Source: Kushneria avicenniae
GTDB lineage: Bacteria > Pseudomonadota > Gammaproteobacteria > Pseudomonadales > Halomonadaceae
DNA: 64,000 bases
Direction: 5' to 3'
NCBI RefSeq assembly: GCF_900112585.1
Contig: NZ_FOLY01000002.1
Coordinates: 62,001 to 126,000, forward strand
Shown: positions 44,861 to 54,012 of the stretch, piece after piece
Layout of the letters: each line of letters begins with the position of its first letter
Numbering within the stretch: the stretch's first letter is position 1
Made by a program: the position numbers and the translations under genes
The notes under the pieces: generated by a model
What the model was told of the DNA's origin: nothing
The model's input: only the letters and a program-made list of their open reading frames with translations
Databases searched by the model: none

Positions 44861-44875
44861 GCAAGTCATGCGCCA
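44861..44875 (-). promoter_or_regulatory. sigma-54 (-24/-12) promoter of TAXI system 2
   Basis: On the minus strand: TGGCGCATGACTTGC. It matches TGGCACG-N4-TTGC except at two positions, and keeps the essential GG and GC with correct spacing. It lies 78 bases upstream of the binding-protein ATG. The neighbouring activator carries the sigma-54-contact GAFTGA motif, which supports the assignment. Confidence 0.82.
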
Positions 44876-44955
44876 TGTGCCGTTTTTTTTAACCATGTCA
44901 GCAGGTTATAAATCCTGTTTGCAACTTTGGTCGCGTGGAAGGGAGCAGGATAATG

Positions 44956-44969
44956 GCGGATATCCGCAC
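44956..44969. promoter_or_regulatory. upstream activator site 1
   Basis: GCGGATATCCGCAC, containing the perfect 12-base palindrome GCGGATATCCGC. It shares GYGGAWATCCGCAC with site 2. It lies about 95 bases upstream of the sigma-54 promoter, a normal enhancer distance for DctD/NtrC-type activators. Confidence 0.7.
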
Positions 44970-44988
44970 TTTCGCGCATAAACGATGT

Positions 44989-45002
44989 GTGGAAATCCGC
45001 AC
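44989..45002. promoter_or_regulatory. upstream activator site 2
   Basis: GTGGAAATCCGCAC, 12 of 14 identical to site 1 and part of a wider imperfect dyad (TGTGTGGA / TCCGCACA). The start-to-start distance to site 1 is 33 bases, about three helical turns, so both sites face the same side of the DNA. The rest of the 327-base gap (44784-45110) shows no gene. Confidence 0.7.
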
Positions 45003-45110
45003 AATGGTGTGATCAGGAAAGGGAGAGCGACGACAGCGCCGTGGGATGGGTGTCGTTCGAGGCTAAAGTATAACGGTGAAGGCCGTCTCAAAGCGGAGAC
45101 AGAGCTGCTT

Positions 45111-46517
45111 TCAGGCGTTCAGCGGCTGAGCCTTGTCACCGCCGTCTTCACGGCGATACGACTCGGCGCGCAGGCCGTGCTTTTTCAGCTTGTCATAGAG
45201 GGTCTTTCTTGGCACATCAAGGTGCTGACAGGCCTCACTGATGCGACCGTGGCAGCGGGCCAGCGCCTGATCGATCAGGCTTTTTTCGAACATCTCGACC
45301 TGACGAGCCAGCGAAAGCTCGCCGCTATCTGCTCCGCTACCATCGAGCAGAAGATCCAGACGATAATCGTGGGCACTGCCGATCAGCACATAGCGCTCGG
45401 CAAGGTTGCGCAGTTCACGCACGTTACCCGGCCAGTCGTGGGCCAGCAGCACCGAGACCCCGGCGCTGTCGAGCGGCGGTACCTCAAGACTGCTGCGGGT
45501 CGCCGCGACCACCGCAAAGTGCTGGAAAAGCAGCGGGATGTCTTCACGCCGCTCGCGCAGCGATGGAATCAGCAGGGTGACCACGTTGAGCCGATAGTAG
45601 AGGTCCTCGCGAAAGCGGCCCGCCTCGGCGGCGGCCTTCAGATCGACCTTGGTGGCGGCGATCACGCGGATATCCAGGTCGATGGCGCTGTTGGAACCGA
45701 GCCGCTCGATGGCACGCTCCTGCAGGACCCGCAGCAGCCGGACCTGCAGAGTCAGCGGCATCGACTCGATTTCGTCGAGAAAGACGGTGCCCCCCTGGGC
45801 ATGTTCAAACTTGCCGATGCGTCGCTCTACCGCGCCGGTGAAGGCGCCCTTTTCGTGCCCGAACAGCTCCGATTCGATAATGCTTTCGGGTACCGCGCCA
45901 CAGTTGATAGCGACGAAAGGCGCGCCGCTGCGCCGGCTGCGCTCATGAATGGCACGGGCGACAAGGTCCTTCCCCACGCCGGTTTCGCCAAACAGCAGGA
46001 CATCTGCCTCGACCTGACTGACGCGTGACACCATGGTGGCCAGCTGCGCAATCGCCGCAGTGCGCCCCACCAGCCGCGGCCCGGGCGCCGACTGCTGCGC
46101 CTCCAGCTCGGCGCGCAGGTGGCGGTTCTCCAGCGCCAGCCGGCGGGTCTCGGCGGCGCGGCGTACCACTTCCACCAGCTCATCGCCGGCGAAGGGTTTC
46201 TCGACGAAGTCCCAGGCGCCTTCGCGCATCGCCGTCACCGCGGTGGAGACATCGCCATGGCCGGTGATCAGAATGACCGGTAACTCCGGGTCGCGGGCGT
46301 GCACCTCGCGCAGCAGCGCCATGCCGTCCATGCCCGGCATGCGAATATCACTGATCAGCACACCGGGAAAATCCTGCTCCAGAGCTTCCAGCGCCTTTTC
46401 GGCACTGGCAATGGCCAGCGGCTGATAGCCGGCCAGCTCCAGCGTCTGGCCGGTCGTAAAGCGCATGTGGGATTCATCATCGACGATGATCACTGGCGTG
46501 GCTGGACGATCAGGCAT
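45111..46517 (-). CDS. dctD: sigma-54-dependent response regulator, DctD type
   Basis: A 468-residue NtrC-family activator with three domains. The receiver has acidic residues IIVDDE, phospho-acceptor Asp57 (LISDIRMPGMDG) and Lys107. The AAA+ domain has Walker A GETGVGKD (177-184), the sigma-54-contact motif GAFTGA (224-229) and the arginine-finger region FREDLYYRLNVVTLLIPSLRER. The C-terminal Fis-type helix-turn-helix is ISEACQHLDVPRKTLYDKLKKHGL. The start overlaps the end of the kinase gene by eight bases, so the two are made together. It very probably activates the adjacent TAXI operon through the dyads at 44956-45002. The dctD symbol reflects architecture; the signal need not be a C4-dicarboxylate. 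Confidence 0.92.
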   Translation of the reverse strand: MPDRPATPVIIVDDESHMRFTTGQTLELAGYQPLAIASAEKALEALEQDFPGVLISDIRMPGMDGMALLREVHARDPELPVILITGHGDVSTAVTAMREGAWDFVEKPFAGDELVEVVRRAAETRRLALENRHLRAELEAQQSAPGPRLVGRTAAIAQLATMVSRVSQVEADVLLFGETGVGKDLVARAIHERSRRSGAPFVAINCGAVPESIIESELFGHEKGAFTGAVERRIGKFEHAQGGTVFLDEIESMPLTLQVRLLRVLQERAIERLGSNSAIDLDIRVIAATKVDLKAAAEAGRFREDLYYRLNVVTLLIPSLRERREDIPLLFQHFAVVAATRSSLEVPPLDSAGVSVLLAHDWPGNVRELRNLAERYVLIGSAHDYRLDLLLDGSGADSGELSLARQVEMFEKSLIDQALARCHGRISEACQHLDVPRKTLYDKLKKHGLRAESYRREDGGDKAQPLNA

Positions 46518-48408
46518 CAGCAGGGCCCTCTGGTAGTGGTGCGTTGGAGGAGGTCGCGGCGGGCAGATGGATCATGAACAGTGCGCCACCTTCGGGGCGG
46601 TTGCAGGCTTCAAGGCGACCGCCAAGGTCGCTGATGATGCGCTGTGAGATCGACAGCCCCAGCCCCAGTCCCTTGCCGGCAGCTCGGGTGGTATAAAAGG
46701 GCTCAAAGAGATAATCCATTGCCTCTTCACTGAGCCCGGGACCGCTGTCGGCCACGCTTAGAACGACCCATTCATCCTGTTGTTTGACGGTCAGGATCAA
46801 CTGACGCTCGGTGCTGTCACTCATCGCCTGCTGGGCGTTGCCGATCAGATTGACCAGCACCTGTTCAAGACGTACCGGGTCGGCACGTACCCAGCAGGCT
46901 GGCTCGCTCATCTGCGAGACAATACGGATCTCCGACGCTTCCAGGCGAGCGTGAAAGAGCCGTAGCGCATAGTCAAAGCAGGCCTGAGCCGAGACATCGG
47001 TCAGTGTTTCGCCGCCCTTGCGTGAAAACTGACGCAGCTGGGCGCTGATGGCGGCCATGCGTTCAACCAGTTCGGAAATCTGTGCCAGATTGGTGTCGGC
47101 ATCATCGACGCGTTGGCGTGCCAGCAATATACGGGCGTTGTCAGCATAGGCGCGAATGGCGCCAAGAGGCTGGTTGAGCTCATGGTTGATGCTGGCGGCC
47201 AGCTGTCCCAGTACGGCCAGTCGGGCGGCCTGTACCAGCTCGTCGCGGGTCTGGCGCAGGGTCTGCTCGGCGCGCTTTCGTTCTTCGATCTCCTGCGAAA
47301 GATGGTGATTGGAGGCGACCAGTTCGCGGGTACGGGCGTCCACGTGGCGCTCCAGCTCATCGCGAGCGTGCGCCAGGGTCTGGCGCTCCCGTTCGGCAAA
47401 GCGTTCGCGCTCACGGCGTAATCGATAACGCTGCCAGCCGATGGCGCTTCCCAGCGCGATCAGCATCCAGCTGCCGCCGGCTGCCAGTGCGCCCAGCCAT
47501 TGCGCCCTGACGATCGGGCGCATCGGTTGCAGAATATGCAGGCTCCAGTTGAATCGTGCCAGTGGCTGGGAAAGGTTCAGATAGTCCTGATCGCCAAGAC
47601 GTACATGTCGTGCGCCATCAGGCAGGGTTTCAAGCACCCTGAGCCCGGATTCGGGTAGAGGCTCATCCGTGTAGCGTCGGGTCGATAAAAGCCCCTTGCG
47701 GGCGCTTTTTGATAGTGGCTGAAAGGCGGTCAGGCGCAGGGCAGGATCACTGGACATGAAGATGATGCCGTTGATATCGGCCACAAGCAGTGTGGCGTCA
47801 AGGCTTTGCCATTCACGCTCGATCTCGTCGAGCCCTACCTTGACCACCATCACCCCATCGGGGGGCGTGTTTGATGCATGACCAATGGCCCGAACCGGCG
47901 CCGAAAAGTAGTATCCACGGGCGCCCGATTGCGTGCCAAGGGCGTGGAAACGGCCGCTGCGGCCATTGATGGCCTGACGGTAATAGCCGCGAAAGGCGTA
48001 ATTCTGGCCCATGAAACTGTCGGTGCGCTGCCAGTTGCTGGCGGCAATGGTGGTGCCATCACGATCAAGCAGATAGATGTCTGACACATCGGCGTAGGCG
48101 CGTGAGCGATCCAGCAACTGATTGAGCGTCAGGGTGTCGCGCGTCCTTTCATCCCGGGCAAGAAAGCGGCGCACGCTCTCGCGGGTGGCGAGCAGGTGAG
48201 GCAGATAGTCGTGACGAGTGAGATAGCCGATCAGATTGGCGCGAGACAGCTGCAGGGCGTTACCGGCGGCGTGACGCAACTCCGTCAGAGCCTGTTCACG
48301 GGCCAGCCGTGCGCCCTGCCACATGAACAGCACCAGCGCGATGCCAAAGGCTGCCACAATCAGCGTGCGGCGGATTCTGATCTTTCGTTGACGTGTGTCA
48401 CCTGTCAT
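46510..48408 (-). CDS. dctB: sensor histidine kinase, DctB type
   Basis: A 632-residue membrane kinase. One helix is near residues 15-33, then a ~270-residue periplasmic double-PDC sensor domain (YADVSDIYLLDRDGTTIAAS... SGARGYYFSAPVRA), a second helix near residue 300, and a long coiled coil rich in Arg and Glu. The phosphorylated histidine is His409 (ASINHELNQPLGAIRAYADNA, as in DctB), and N, G1 and G2 ATP-site boxes follow (NLIGNAQQAM, DSGPGL, GKGLGLGLSI). The start is uncertain: ATG 48408 has a weak ribosome site, and a TTG at 48441 is also in frame. It should sense an extracellular ligand and phosphorylate the regulator encoded just downstream. Confidence 0.9.
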   Translation of the reverse strand: MTGDTRQRKIRIRRTLIVAAFGIALVLFMWQGARLAREQALTELRHAAGNALQLSRANLIGYLTRHDYLPHLLATRESVRRFLARDERTRDTLTLNQLLDRSRAYADVSDIYLLDRDGTTIAASNWQRTDSFMGQNYAFRGYYRQAINGRSGRFHALGTQSGARGYYFSAPVRAIGHASNTPPDGVMVVKVGLDEIEREWQSLDATLLVADINGIIFMSSDPALRLTAFQPLSKSARKGLLSTRRYTDEPLPESGLRVLETLPDGARHVRLGDQDYLNLSQPLARFNWSLHILQPMRPIVRAQWLGALAAGGSWMLIALGSAIGWQRYRLRRERERFAERERQTLAHARDELERHVDARTRELVASNHHLSQEIEERKRAEQTLRQTRDELVQAARLAVLGQLAASINHELNQPLGAIRAYADNARILLARQRVDDADTNLAQISELVERMAAISAQLRQFSRKGGETLTDVSAQACFDYALRLFHARLEASEIRIVSQMSEPACWVRADPVRLEQVLVNLIGNAQQAMSDSTERQLILTVKQQDEWVVLSVADSGPGLSEEAMDYLFEPFYTTRAAGKGLGLGLSISQRIISDLGGRLEACNRPEGGALFMIHLPAATSSNAPLPEGPADA

Positions 48409-48655
48409 TGGATGGCTGGCGCTGTGCCACGCCAGGGTCAACGGCTTTCGAGTGGCACATGCGCTCTCCGATGGCGTCTTGTCAAAACATCACGTTACGC
48501 GGATCAGACAGGGGTGCACAGTATCGAATGGTCGATGCAGGAGCGCAGGTCGAAGAAGGCGTGATGCCCGGACGACCCAGGCCAGGCTACCCATGATGGT
48601 TCGATGGCGGGAAGGGAAAGGCCGCCACCCCGGATGAGGGCGACGGCCAGGTAGA

Positions 48656-49513
48656 TCAGACGTTGTTCTGTTCGATGCCCTGAATATACCAGGGGGACTG
48701 GTCGCGGACTTCACGGGTCAGGTGCCAGGTTTCGTTGAACTCGTTGTCCTGACCGTCTTCCTTCATGATGCCGTGAAAGAGCACCGTGGCCTCGGCCTGC
48801 TGGCCGTATTCACGCACATCGCCCAGCTCGGCAAACAGACGTACCACTTCGGTCTGGTTATTGGCGCTCTGCTCGGCGCGCTCCTTGCGCAGCAGGTTGT
48901 AAAGCTCGGGCGTAACGAACTCCTGAATCTTTTCAAAGTCGTTGTTGTCCCAGGCGCGCTGCAGGTTCATGAAGTGCTCCTTGGCCCCGGACAGGAACTG
49001 CTCGCGGTTGAACCAGGACGGCTCGCTGCCCATGGCAGCGCCTGCGGCACCGGCACCCGGTGCGGCGGCGCCTGACGCAGGCCCGAAATCATGGGTCTGG
49101 CGCTGCTGGTGATGCTGCTGGCGCTGATCATGGTGAACATCATGCGCGCCGGTATTGGACGCTCGACGCCGCGCCGCCAGTACCTTCCAGGCAATGAAGC
49201 CCAGAAGCGCGATCAGCAGGATATCCATGAAGCGGATACCGTCGAAAGCGCCTCCGAAGAGCAGTGAGGCGATCAGGCCGCCGGCCATGATGCCTGCCAG
49301 CGGACCCATGAAGCGTGACATGCCACCACCGGCGGCGCGCGTGCCCTGCTGGGCCTGACGCGGCGGTGTGGTGGCCTGGCTGCTGCTGGGGCTTGCCGAG
49401 CGTGAGTAGCTGCCAAAGCTCTTGCCGCCGCCAAAGCGCTTGGCGTCGGCATGCTCGACGGCCAGGCCAAAGCTCATCAGACCGATGAGCAGCGTGATCA
49501 GTAGATGACGCAT
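48656..49513 (-). CDS. Tim44-like domain membrane protein
   Basis: A 285-residue protein. It has a signal peptide (MRHLLITLLIGLMSFGLAVEHADA), then a Gly/Ser-rich segment FGGGKSFGSYSRSASPSSS, two hydrophobic stretches near residues 75-110, and a histidine/glutamine-rich linker (DVHHDQRQQHHQQRQTHD). The C-terminal ~120 residues (FLSGAKEHFMNLQRAWDNNDFEKIQEFVTPELYNLL) match the bacterial Tim44-like domain. Such proteins are widespread in Proteobacteria with no settled role; the domain in mitochondria serves import. The His-rich linker could bind metal. The start at 49513 follows GGGAGGA. Confidence 0.85.
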   Translation of the reverse strand: MRHLLITLLIGLMSFGLAVEHADAKRFGGGKSFGSYSRSASPSSSQATTPPRQAQQGTRAAGGGMSRFMGPLAGIMAGGLIASLLFGGAFDGIRFMDILLIALLGFIAWKVLAARRRASNTGAHDVHHDQRQQHHQQRQTHDFGPASGAAAPGAGAAGAAMGSEPSWFNREQFLSGAKEHFMNLQRAWDNNDFEKIQEFVTPELYNLLRKERAEQSANNQTEVVRLFAELGDVREYGQQAEATVLFHGIMKEDGQDNEFNETWHLTREVRDQSPWYIQGIEQNNV

Positions 49514-49564
49514 GAGAGATCCTCCCGATAAATGCATCATTGAGTAGTGGTCAGTCGACCCTCG

Positions 49565-50347
49565 TTACGGCGACTGCGTGTCGCGGGTAAATACCCAGTT
49601 GCTGTGATCCGAAAGCTCCGCGTTGAATCGATAGCCGCCCAGGTCAAAGGCCTTCAGATCGTCACGCTTGTCGAGCCGGTGGCGCACCATCCAGGCGCTC
49701 ATCATGCCGCGCGCCTTCTTGGCGTAAAAACTGATGACCTTGTACTGCCCGTTTTTAGCGTCCTTGAACACCGGCGTGATGACATCGCTGCCAAGACGCT
49801 TGCGATCAATGGCGCTGAAATATTCATTCGAGGCCAGATTGATCAGCACCCGGTCGCCGCCGCTGTCGCTGACTGCCTGATCCAGATCGCGGGTCAGACG
49901 CTCACACCAGAAGGCATAAAGATCACGACCCGCTGAATTCTCGAGCTTCGTGCCCATCTCCAGCCGGTAGGGCTGCATCAGATCCAGCGGCCGGAGCATA
50001 CCGTACAGACCCGAAAGAATGCGCAGATGCGACTGTGCCCATTCAAGGTCCTCCTCGGGCCAGTGTTCAGCCTTGAGCCCGGTATAGACATCGCCCTGAA
50101 AGGCCAGGATCGCCTGCTTGGCGTTACTCGTATCAAACGGTGTCTGCCACTGCTCGAAGCGGGCCACATTGAGACCGGCCAGCTTGTCACTGATCCCCAT
50201 CAGCTGTGACAGCGACTGCGGCGAATAGTCACGCAGAATGTCGATCAGCTCGCGGCTGCGGTCCAGGTAATCCGGCTGCGTGGCCGTCGCTGTATGGGGA
50301 GGCGTTTCAAAATCCAGCGTCTTGGCTGGGGACAGCACGCTCAGCAT
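49565..50347 (-). CDS. yaaA: peroxide stress protein YaaA (DUF328)
   Basis: A 260-residue cytoplasmic protein clearly of the YaaA family. It begins [16 protein letters not shown], and continues with [60 protein letters not shown] and [13 protein letters not shown]. In E. coli YaaA is induced by OxyR and limits damage from peroxide by reducing free intracellular iron; it can bind DNA. The length is nearly equal to E. coli YaaA (258 aa). No OxyR site was identified. It is on the same strand as the Tim44-like gene, but the 51-base gap does not prove an operon. Confidence 0.96.
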   Translation of the reverse strand: MLSVLSPAKTLDFETPPHTATATQPDYLDRSRELIDILRDYSPQSLSQLMGISDKLAGLNVARFEQWQTPFDTSNAKQAILAFQGDVYTGLKAEHWPEEDLEWAQSHLRILSGLYGMLRPLDLMQPYRLEMGTKLENSAGRDLYAFWCERLTRDLDQAVSDSGGDRVLINLASNEYFSAIDRKRLGSDVITPVFKDAKNGQYKVISFYAKKARGMMSAWMVRHRLDKRDDLKAFDLGGYRFNAELSDHSNWVFTRDTQSP

Positions 50348-50468
50348 GCAGATTCTCCGCTCATGTTGTCACGATTAGAACCCCTCCGGTGACGGCCTCA
50401 GACTGCGTTAAGTCAGGACCGGGCCGGAGAGGCGTGCGCCTGATGCTGCGCGTTCGAAGAGAGTGGGC

Positions 50469-51506
50469 TCAGGGGCAGGGATTGGGCAGACGCTTGTGGA
50501 CACCCTCGATGGCTTCGATGACCTCATCGGAGAGCGTCATGCCTTCGCTTGCGATGTTGTGATCGAGCTGCTCAAGCGTGGTGGCCCCGATGATGTTGCT
50601 GGTGACGAAGGGGCGGGTATTGACCCAGGCCAGCGCCATCCGGGCCGGGTTGAGATCAAAGCGTCGGGCAATGTCGACATAAGCCCAGGTGGCCTCTTCA
50701 GCCAGCGTCGAATTGTAGCGCTGGAAGCGCTCGAACAGTGTCAGCCGTGCGCCTTCGGGCTTCATGCCGCCCAGATACTTGCCGCTGAGCACCCCGAAGG
50801 CCAGCGGTGAATAGGCCAGAAGCCCCACGTTCTCGCGATGGCTGATTTCGGCCATGCCGATTTCGTAGCTGCGGTTGAGCAGGTTATAGGGGTTCTGGAC
50901 CGATACCACGCGCGGCAGGTTCATGGTCTCGGCCAGACGCAGGCAGTGCATCGTGCCCCAGGGCGTCTCATTGGACAGGCCGATGGTTCGAATCTTGCCG
51001 GCGTCCACGGCTTCCTTGAGTGCTGACAGCGTCTCTTCCAGCGGCGTGGCGTCCGGCGCCTCTTCGTGCTGGTAGTCCAGCTTGCCGAAGTAGTTGGCGG
51101 GGCGGTCCGGCCAGTGCAGCTGATAAAGGTCGAGATAGTCGGTATTCAGGCGCTTGAGGCTGTCATCAAGGGCCTGATGAATCTGGGGTCGCGACAGCCT
51201 TGGCCCGCCGCGCAGATACTCCATGCCGCGACCGGCACCGGCCACCTTGCTGGCCAGCACGATGTCATCGCGACGCCCGCGCGCCTTCAGCCAGCTCCCG
51301 ATATAAGCCTCGGTGCGCCCCTGGGTCTCGCCATTCGGCGGTACCGGATACATTTCGGCGGTGTCGATGAAGTCGATACCGGCGGCCAGAGCGCGGTCGA
51401 GCTGCTCGTGTGCCTCGGCCTCGCTGTTTTGTTCGCCAAAGGTCATGGTGCCAAGACAGAGCCGGCTGACCGAAATACCACTGTCACCGAGAGGACGTCT
51501 TTCCAT
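50469..51506 (-). CDS. tas: NADP(H)-dependent aldo/keto reductase, Tas type
   Basis: A 345-residue aldo/keto reductase, almost the length of E. coli Tas (346 aa). The tetrad is Asp48 and Tyr53 (DFIDTAEMYPVPP), the lysine of ASKVAG, and the histidine of YQLHWPDR. QNPYNLLNRSYE and SPLAFGVLSGKYL are characteristic of this group. The Tas-specific insert EMYPVPPNGETQGRTE is present. It reduces aldehydes or ketones with NADPH in the cytoplasm; the natural substrate is not known. It appears as a single-gene unit, with GGAGACC just upstream of the ATG. Confidence 0.93.
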   Translation of the reverse strand: MERRPLGDSGISVSRLCLGTMTFGEQNSEAEAHEQLDRALAAGIDFIDTAEMYPVPPNGETQGRTEAYIGSWLKARGRRDDIVLASKVAGAGRGMEYLRGGPRLSRPQIHQALDDSLKRLNTDYLDLYQLHWPDRPANYFGKLDYQHEEAPDATPLEETLSALKEAVDAGKIRTIGLSNETPWGTMHCLRLAETMNLPRVVSVQNPYNLLNRSYEIGMAEISHRENVGLLAYSPLAFGVLSGKYLGGMKPEGARLTLFERFQRYNSTLAEEATWAYVDIARRFDLNPARMALAWVNTRPFVTSNIIGATTLEQLDHNIASEGMTLSDEVIEAIEGVHKRLPNPCP

Positions 51507-51793
51507 GGGGTCTCCAGAGCCTTGTAGAGCGGGTGAGTGCCCATGTTAGACGGGCGGTGATGCGCGGGCAAACACGGGGCTTGAGTCGTCTTCCTCACAG
51601 GCGTATATTGCCGGCCTCGCTGCCCCGGGTGACGGTTTTCCGGTGGTGCGATAACGGGGCTGCCCCTTTCAATTTTTCTGCAGGTGATGAGTCACCTTCA
51701 CGGCAACAGCCGTTCGCGTCATGACCTGATCCCTGCCACGCTATGAGCAGACAGGGCACGAATCGAACGCTGGAACTTACAAGGTTGGTTGTT

Positions 51794-52315
51794 ATGCTGC
51801 GCTCTGCTCAGGTTTTCACACAGCTTGAATATCGCCTGGCGTCGCGCCTGATGCAGGCCCCGTGGCTGGAAGGCTCCGCCCACAAGCGGCGTCTGACCAT
51901 GCACCTGTTTCGACGCTGTGCCAACGCCGGGCATGTGGATGCGCTGTCCACCTATGGTGTGATGCTGTTTCGGCGCGGTCAGTCGGCCCGTGACAAGGCC
52001 CGCGGCGTACGCTGCGTGGTGAAGGCCGCAGAGGCCGGTCATCCCGAAGCCCAGTATCAGGTAGGCCACATGTACGAACACGGCTGCACCCAGTTTGCAC
52101 GCCGTGAAGACCGTGCCGTCACCTGGTATGCCCGTGCTGCTGAAGCCGGCCATGCCGGCGCAGCGCAACGTCTGGCGCACGCCTTTGATCACGGTGAGCT
52201 TGGGCTGCCGGTAGACCCGCAGCGTTCACATTACTGGCACCAGACCGAGGGTGACACGGCGGCGGTTGCCCGCCAGATGACTTCGGTGCCTGCGCGTTCT
52301 CCTGCCCTGCAGTAA
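51794..52315 (+). CDS. Sel1-repeat protein
   Basis: A 173-residue protein built of Sel1-like (tetratricopeptide-related) repeats. Units are seen as LFRRCANAGHVDALSTYGVMLF, VVKAAEAGHPEAQYQVGHMYEHG and WYARAAEAGHAGAAQRLAHAFDHG, each with the AxxGHxxA pattern. Such helical solenoids usually mediate protein-protein contacts. No signal peptide is evident with the chosen start at 51794 (AAGG ribosome site); a longer frame starting at 51743 adds 17 residues. Partner unknown. A bidirectional terminator follows. Confidence 0.8.
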   Translation: MLRSAQVFTQLEYRLASRLMQAPWLEGSAHKRRLTMHLFRRCANAGHVDALSTYGVMLFRRGQSARDKARGVRCVVKAAEAGHPEAQYQVGHMYEHGCTQFARREDRAVTWYARAAEAGHAGAAQRLAHAFDHGELGLPVDPQRSHYWHQTEGDTAAVARQMTSVPARSPALQ

Positions 52316-52352
52316 CAGCGTCGCCAACCGTCCTGCGTCAGTTCGTGACATG

Positions 52353-52385
52353 AAAAGGCCCGAGTCCTGTGGATTCGGGCCTTTT
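52353..52385. terminator. bidirectional terminator between Sel1 protein and quinone reductase
   Basis: AAAAGGCCCGAGTCC / GGATTCGGGCCTTTT with loop TGT: a 15-bp stem with one G-U pair and A/T flanks, between convergent genes. Confidence 0.88.
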
Positions 52386-52402
52386 GTGGTTCAAAGTCGT
52401 GA

Positions 52403-53371
52403 TCAGGCGCCGGAAACGCCCATCAACACCTTGCCGGTACTGGTGTTCTCTTCCAGATAGCGCATGGCTTCGTCCGCCTCCTGAATCGAGAAGGTGCGAT
52501 CGATCAGCGGCTTGATGCGACCGTTTTCCAGCAGCGGCCAGACATGGGCGTAAAGGGCATCCATGACGCTGCCCTTGCCGGCCGGCGAGCGCGAGCGCAG
52601 CGTCGAGCCGATCAGGCGCTGGCGCTTCATCAGCATGCGTGCGAGATCAACGCTGGTTTCCCGACCGCCCATGAAGCCGATCAGGATAATACGACCGTCC
52701 AGATTGAGCACCTGCTGGTTCCATTCGATATATTCGCCGGCGACCGGATCAAGCACGACATCGACCCCACCCCAGTTCTGTACGGCCTCGACAAAGCTGC
52801 CGTCGTGACGGTTCCAGCCGCCGTCGGCCCCCAGCGATTGACAGGCCTCGATCTTGTCCTGACTGCCCACGGTGACAAAACAGGGGTTGTTGAAGGCCCG
52901 GCAGAGCTGGATGGCAGCCGTTCCCACGCCGCTGGCGCCGGCATGCAGCAGTACCCGCTCGCCTTCACGCAGGTCTGCCTCCATGAACAGATTGAGCCAG
53001 GCGGTAGCGAACACTTCCGGCAGGGCAGCCGCATCGCGCAGGGTCATGCCCTGGGGAATACGCAGCGCTTGGGCTTCATTGACCAGAACCTGCTCGGCGT
53101 AGCCACCGCCTGCGAGCAGTGCACAGACCTGATCGCCGACGCGAAAGCGTTCCACTGCCGGGCCAATGCTTGCCACCACGCCGCTGACCTCGAGCCCGAG
53201 AATCTCCGAGGCACCCTTCGGCGGTGGGTAGCCCCCGTCACGCTGCAGGACGTCAGCGCGGTTCATGCCCGCCCAGGCCACATCGATGAGAATTTCGCTG
53301 CCGCCGGGAGAGGGCAGGTCGTTGTGCTCGCACCAATGGAGATGCGAATCCTTGACGGCAATGGCATACAT
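52403..53371 (-). CDS. NAD(P)H:quinone oxidoreductase, PIG3/zeta-crystallin type MDR protein
   Basis: A 322-residue medium-chain dehydrogenase/reductase without zinc ligands. The order of motifs is DVAWAGMNRADVLQRDGGYPPPKGASEILGLEVSGVV (PIG3-like start), CALLAGGGYAEQV, and the NADPH fold LLHAGASGVGTAAIQLC. The MNRAD-LQR-G-YP motif separates PIG3-type quinone reductases from classical alcohol dehydrogenases. It probably reduces quinones or reactive carbonyls with NADPH. It is 30 bases from the LOG-family gene upstream on the same strand, so the two are likely co-transcribed. Confidence 0.9.
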   Translation of the reverse strand: MYAIAVKDSHLHWCEHNDLPSPGGSEILIDVAWAGMNRADVLQRDGGYPPPKGASEILGLEVSGVVASIGPAVERFRVGDQVCALLAGGGYAEQVLVNEAQALRIPQGMTLRDAAALPEVFATAWLNLFMEADLREGERVLLHAGASGVGTAAIQLCRAFNNPCFVTVGSQDKIEACQSLGADGGWNRHDGSFVEAVQNWGGVDVVLDPVAGEYIEWNQQVLNLDGRIILIGFMGGRETSVDLARMLMKRQRLIGSTLRSRSPAGKGSVMDALYAHVWPLLENGRIKPLIDRTFSIQEADEAMRYLEENTSTGKVLMGVSGA

Positions 53372-53401
53372 GCGGTGCTACTCCAGTCCAATAAGGCAAA
53401 A

Positions 53402-53965
53402 TCAGTCGAAGAGGGCGTCCAGAAGCTCGTCCGGCGTGTCGGCGCTGATCAGCGTGGCGCGCGTATCGGCGTTGAGAAAGCCCGCCTCGACCGTGTTGTC
53501 CAGAAACTGTAGCAGGGGATCAAAGAAGCCGGCGTGATTGAGCAGCCCGATGGGTTTGCGGTGCAGCCCCAGATAGCGCCACGTCCAGGTTTCAAAAAAC
53601 TCCTCGAAGGTCCCGATGCCCCCCGGCAGGGTGACAAAGCCGTCGCTGCGGGCGGCCATCTGTGCCTTTCGGGTATGCATGTCCGGCACCCTGAGCAGCT
53701 CGGTCAGTCCCGTGTGGGCCACTTCGCGCTCGACCAGGTGGTCGGGAATGATGCCAACGACCTCACCGCCGGCCGCCAGCGCGGCGCTGGCACAGGCGCC
53801 CATCAGACCGGTATGGCCGCCACCGTAGACCAGACGCCAGCCGCGTCGCGCAATGCCTTCGCCGACCGCCTCGGCGAGCTGCTGCCAGTGGGGGGCATGG
53901 CCGCTGCGAGAGCCCATGTAAACGCAGACGCTGCGGCTGTCCGTGGACCGGATATGAGTGTTCAT
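53402..53965 (-). CDS. LOG-family protein (TIGR00730), nucleotide phosphoribohydrolase-like
   Basis: A 187-residue Rossmann-type protein with the LOG motifs GGGHTGLMGACASAAL and PGGIGTFEEFFETWTW. The Arg and Glu expected for catalysis (in MHTRKAQM and GTFEE) are both present. Plant LOG enzymes release cytokinins from riboside monophosphates; bacterial members such as E. coli PpnN or YgdH-like proteins cleave nucleoside monophosphates to base and ribose 5-phosphate. This short form resembles the LOG/YvdD group. It precedes the quinone reductase on the same strand. Confidence 0.9.
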   Translation of the reverse strand: MNTHIRSTDSRSVCVYMGSRSGHAPHWQQLAEAVGEGIARRGWRLVYGGGHTGLMGACASAALAAGGEVVGIIPDHLVEREVAHTGLTELLRVPDMHTRKAQMAARSDGFVTLPGGIGTFEEFFETWTWRYLGLHRKPIGLLNHAGFFDPLLQFLDNTVEAGFLNADTRATLISADTPDELLDALFD

Positions 53966-54012
53966 GACGATACCTGCTGCTGTTGAATCAGACGAAAAAG
54001 GCCTTTCGGCGC

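Noticed and set aside
44909-44923. Second possible sigma-54 promoter reading GCGACCAAAGTTGC on the minus strand
   Set aside because: The -24 element lacks the invariant GG; the site at 44861-44875 fits far better.
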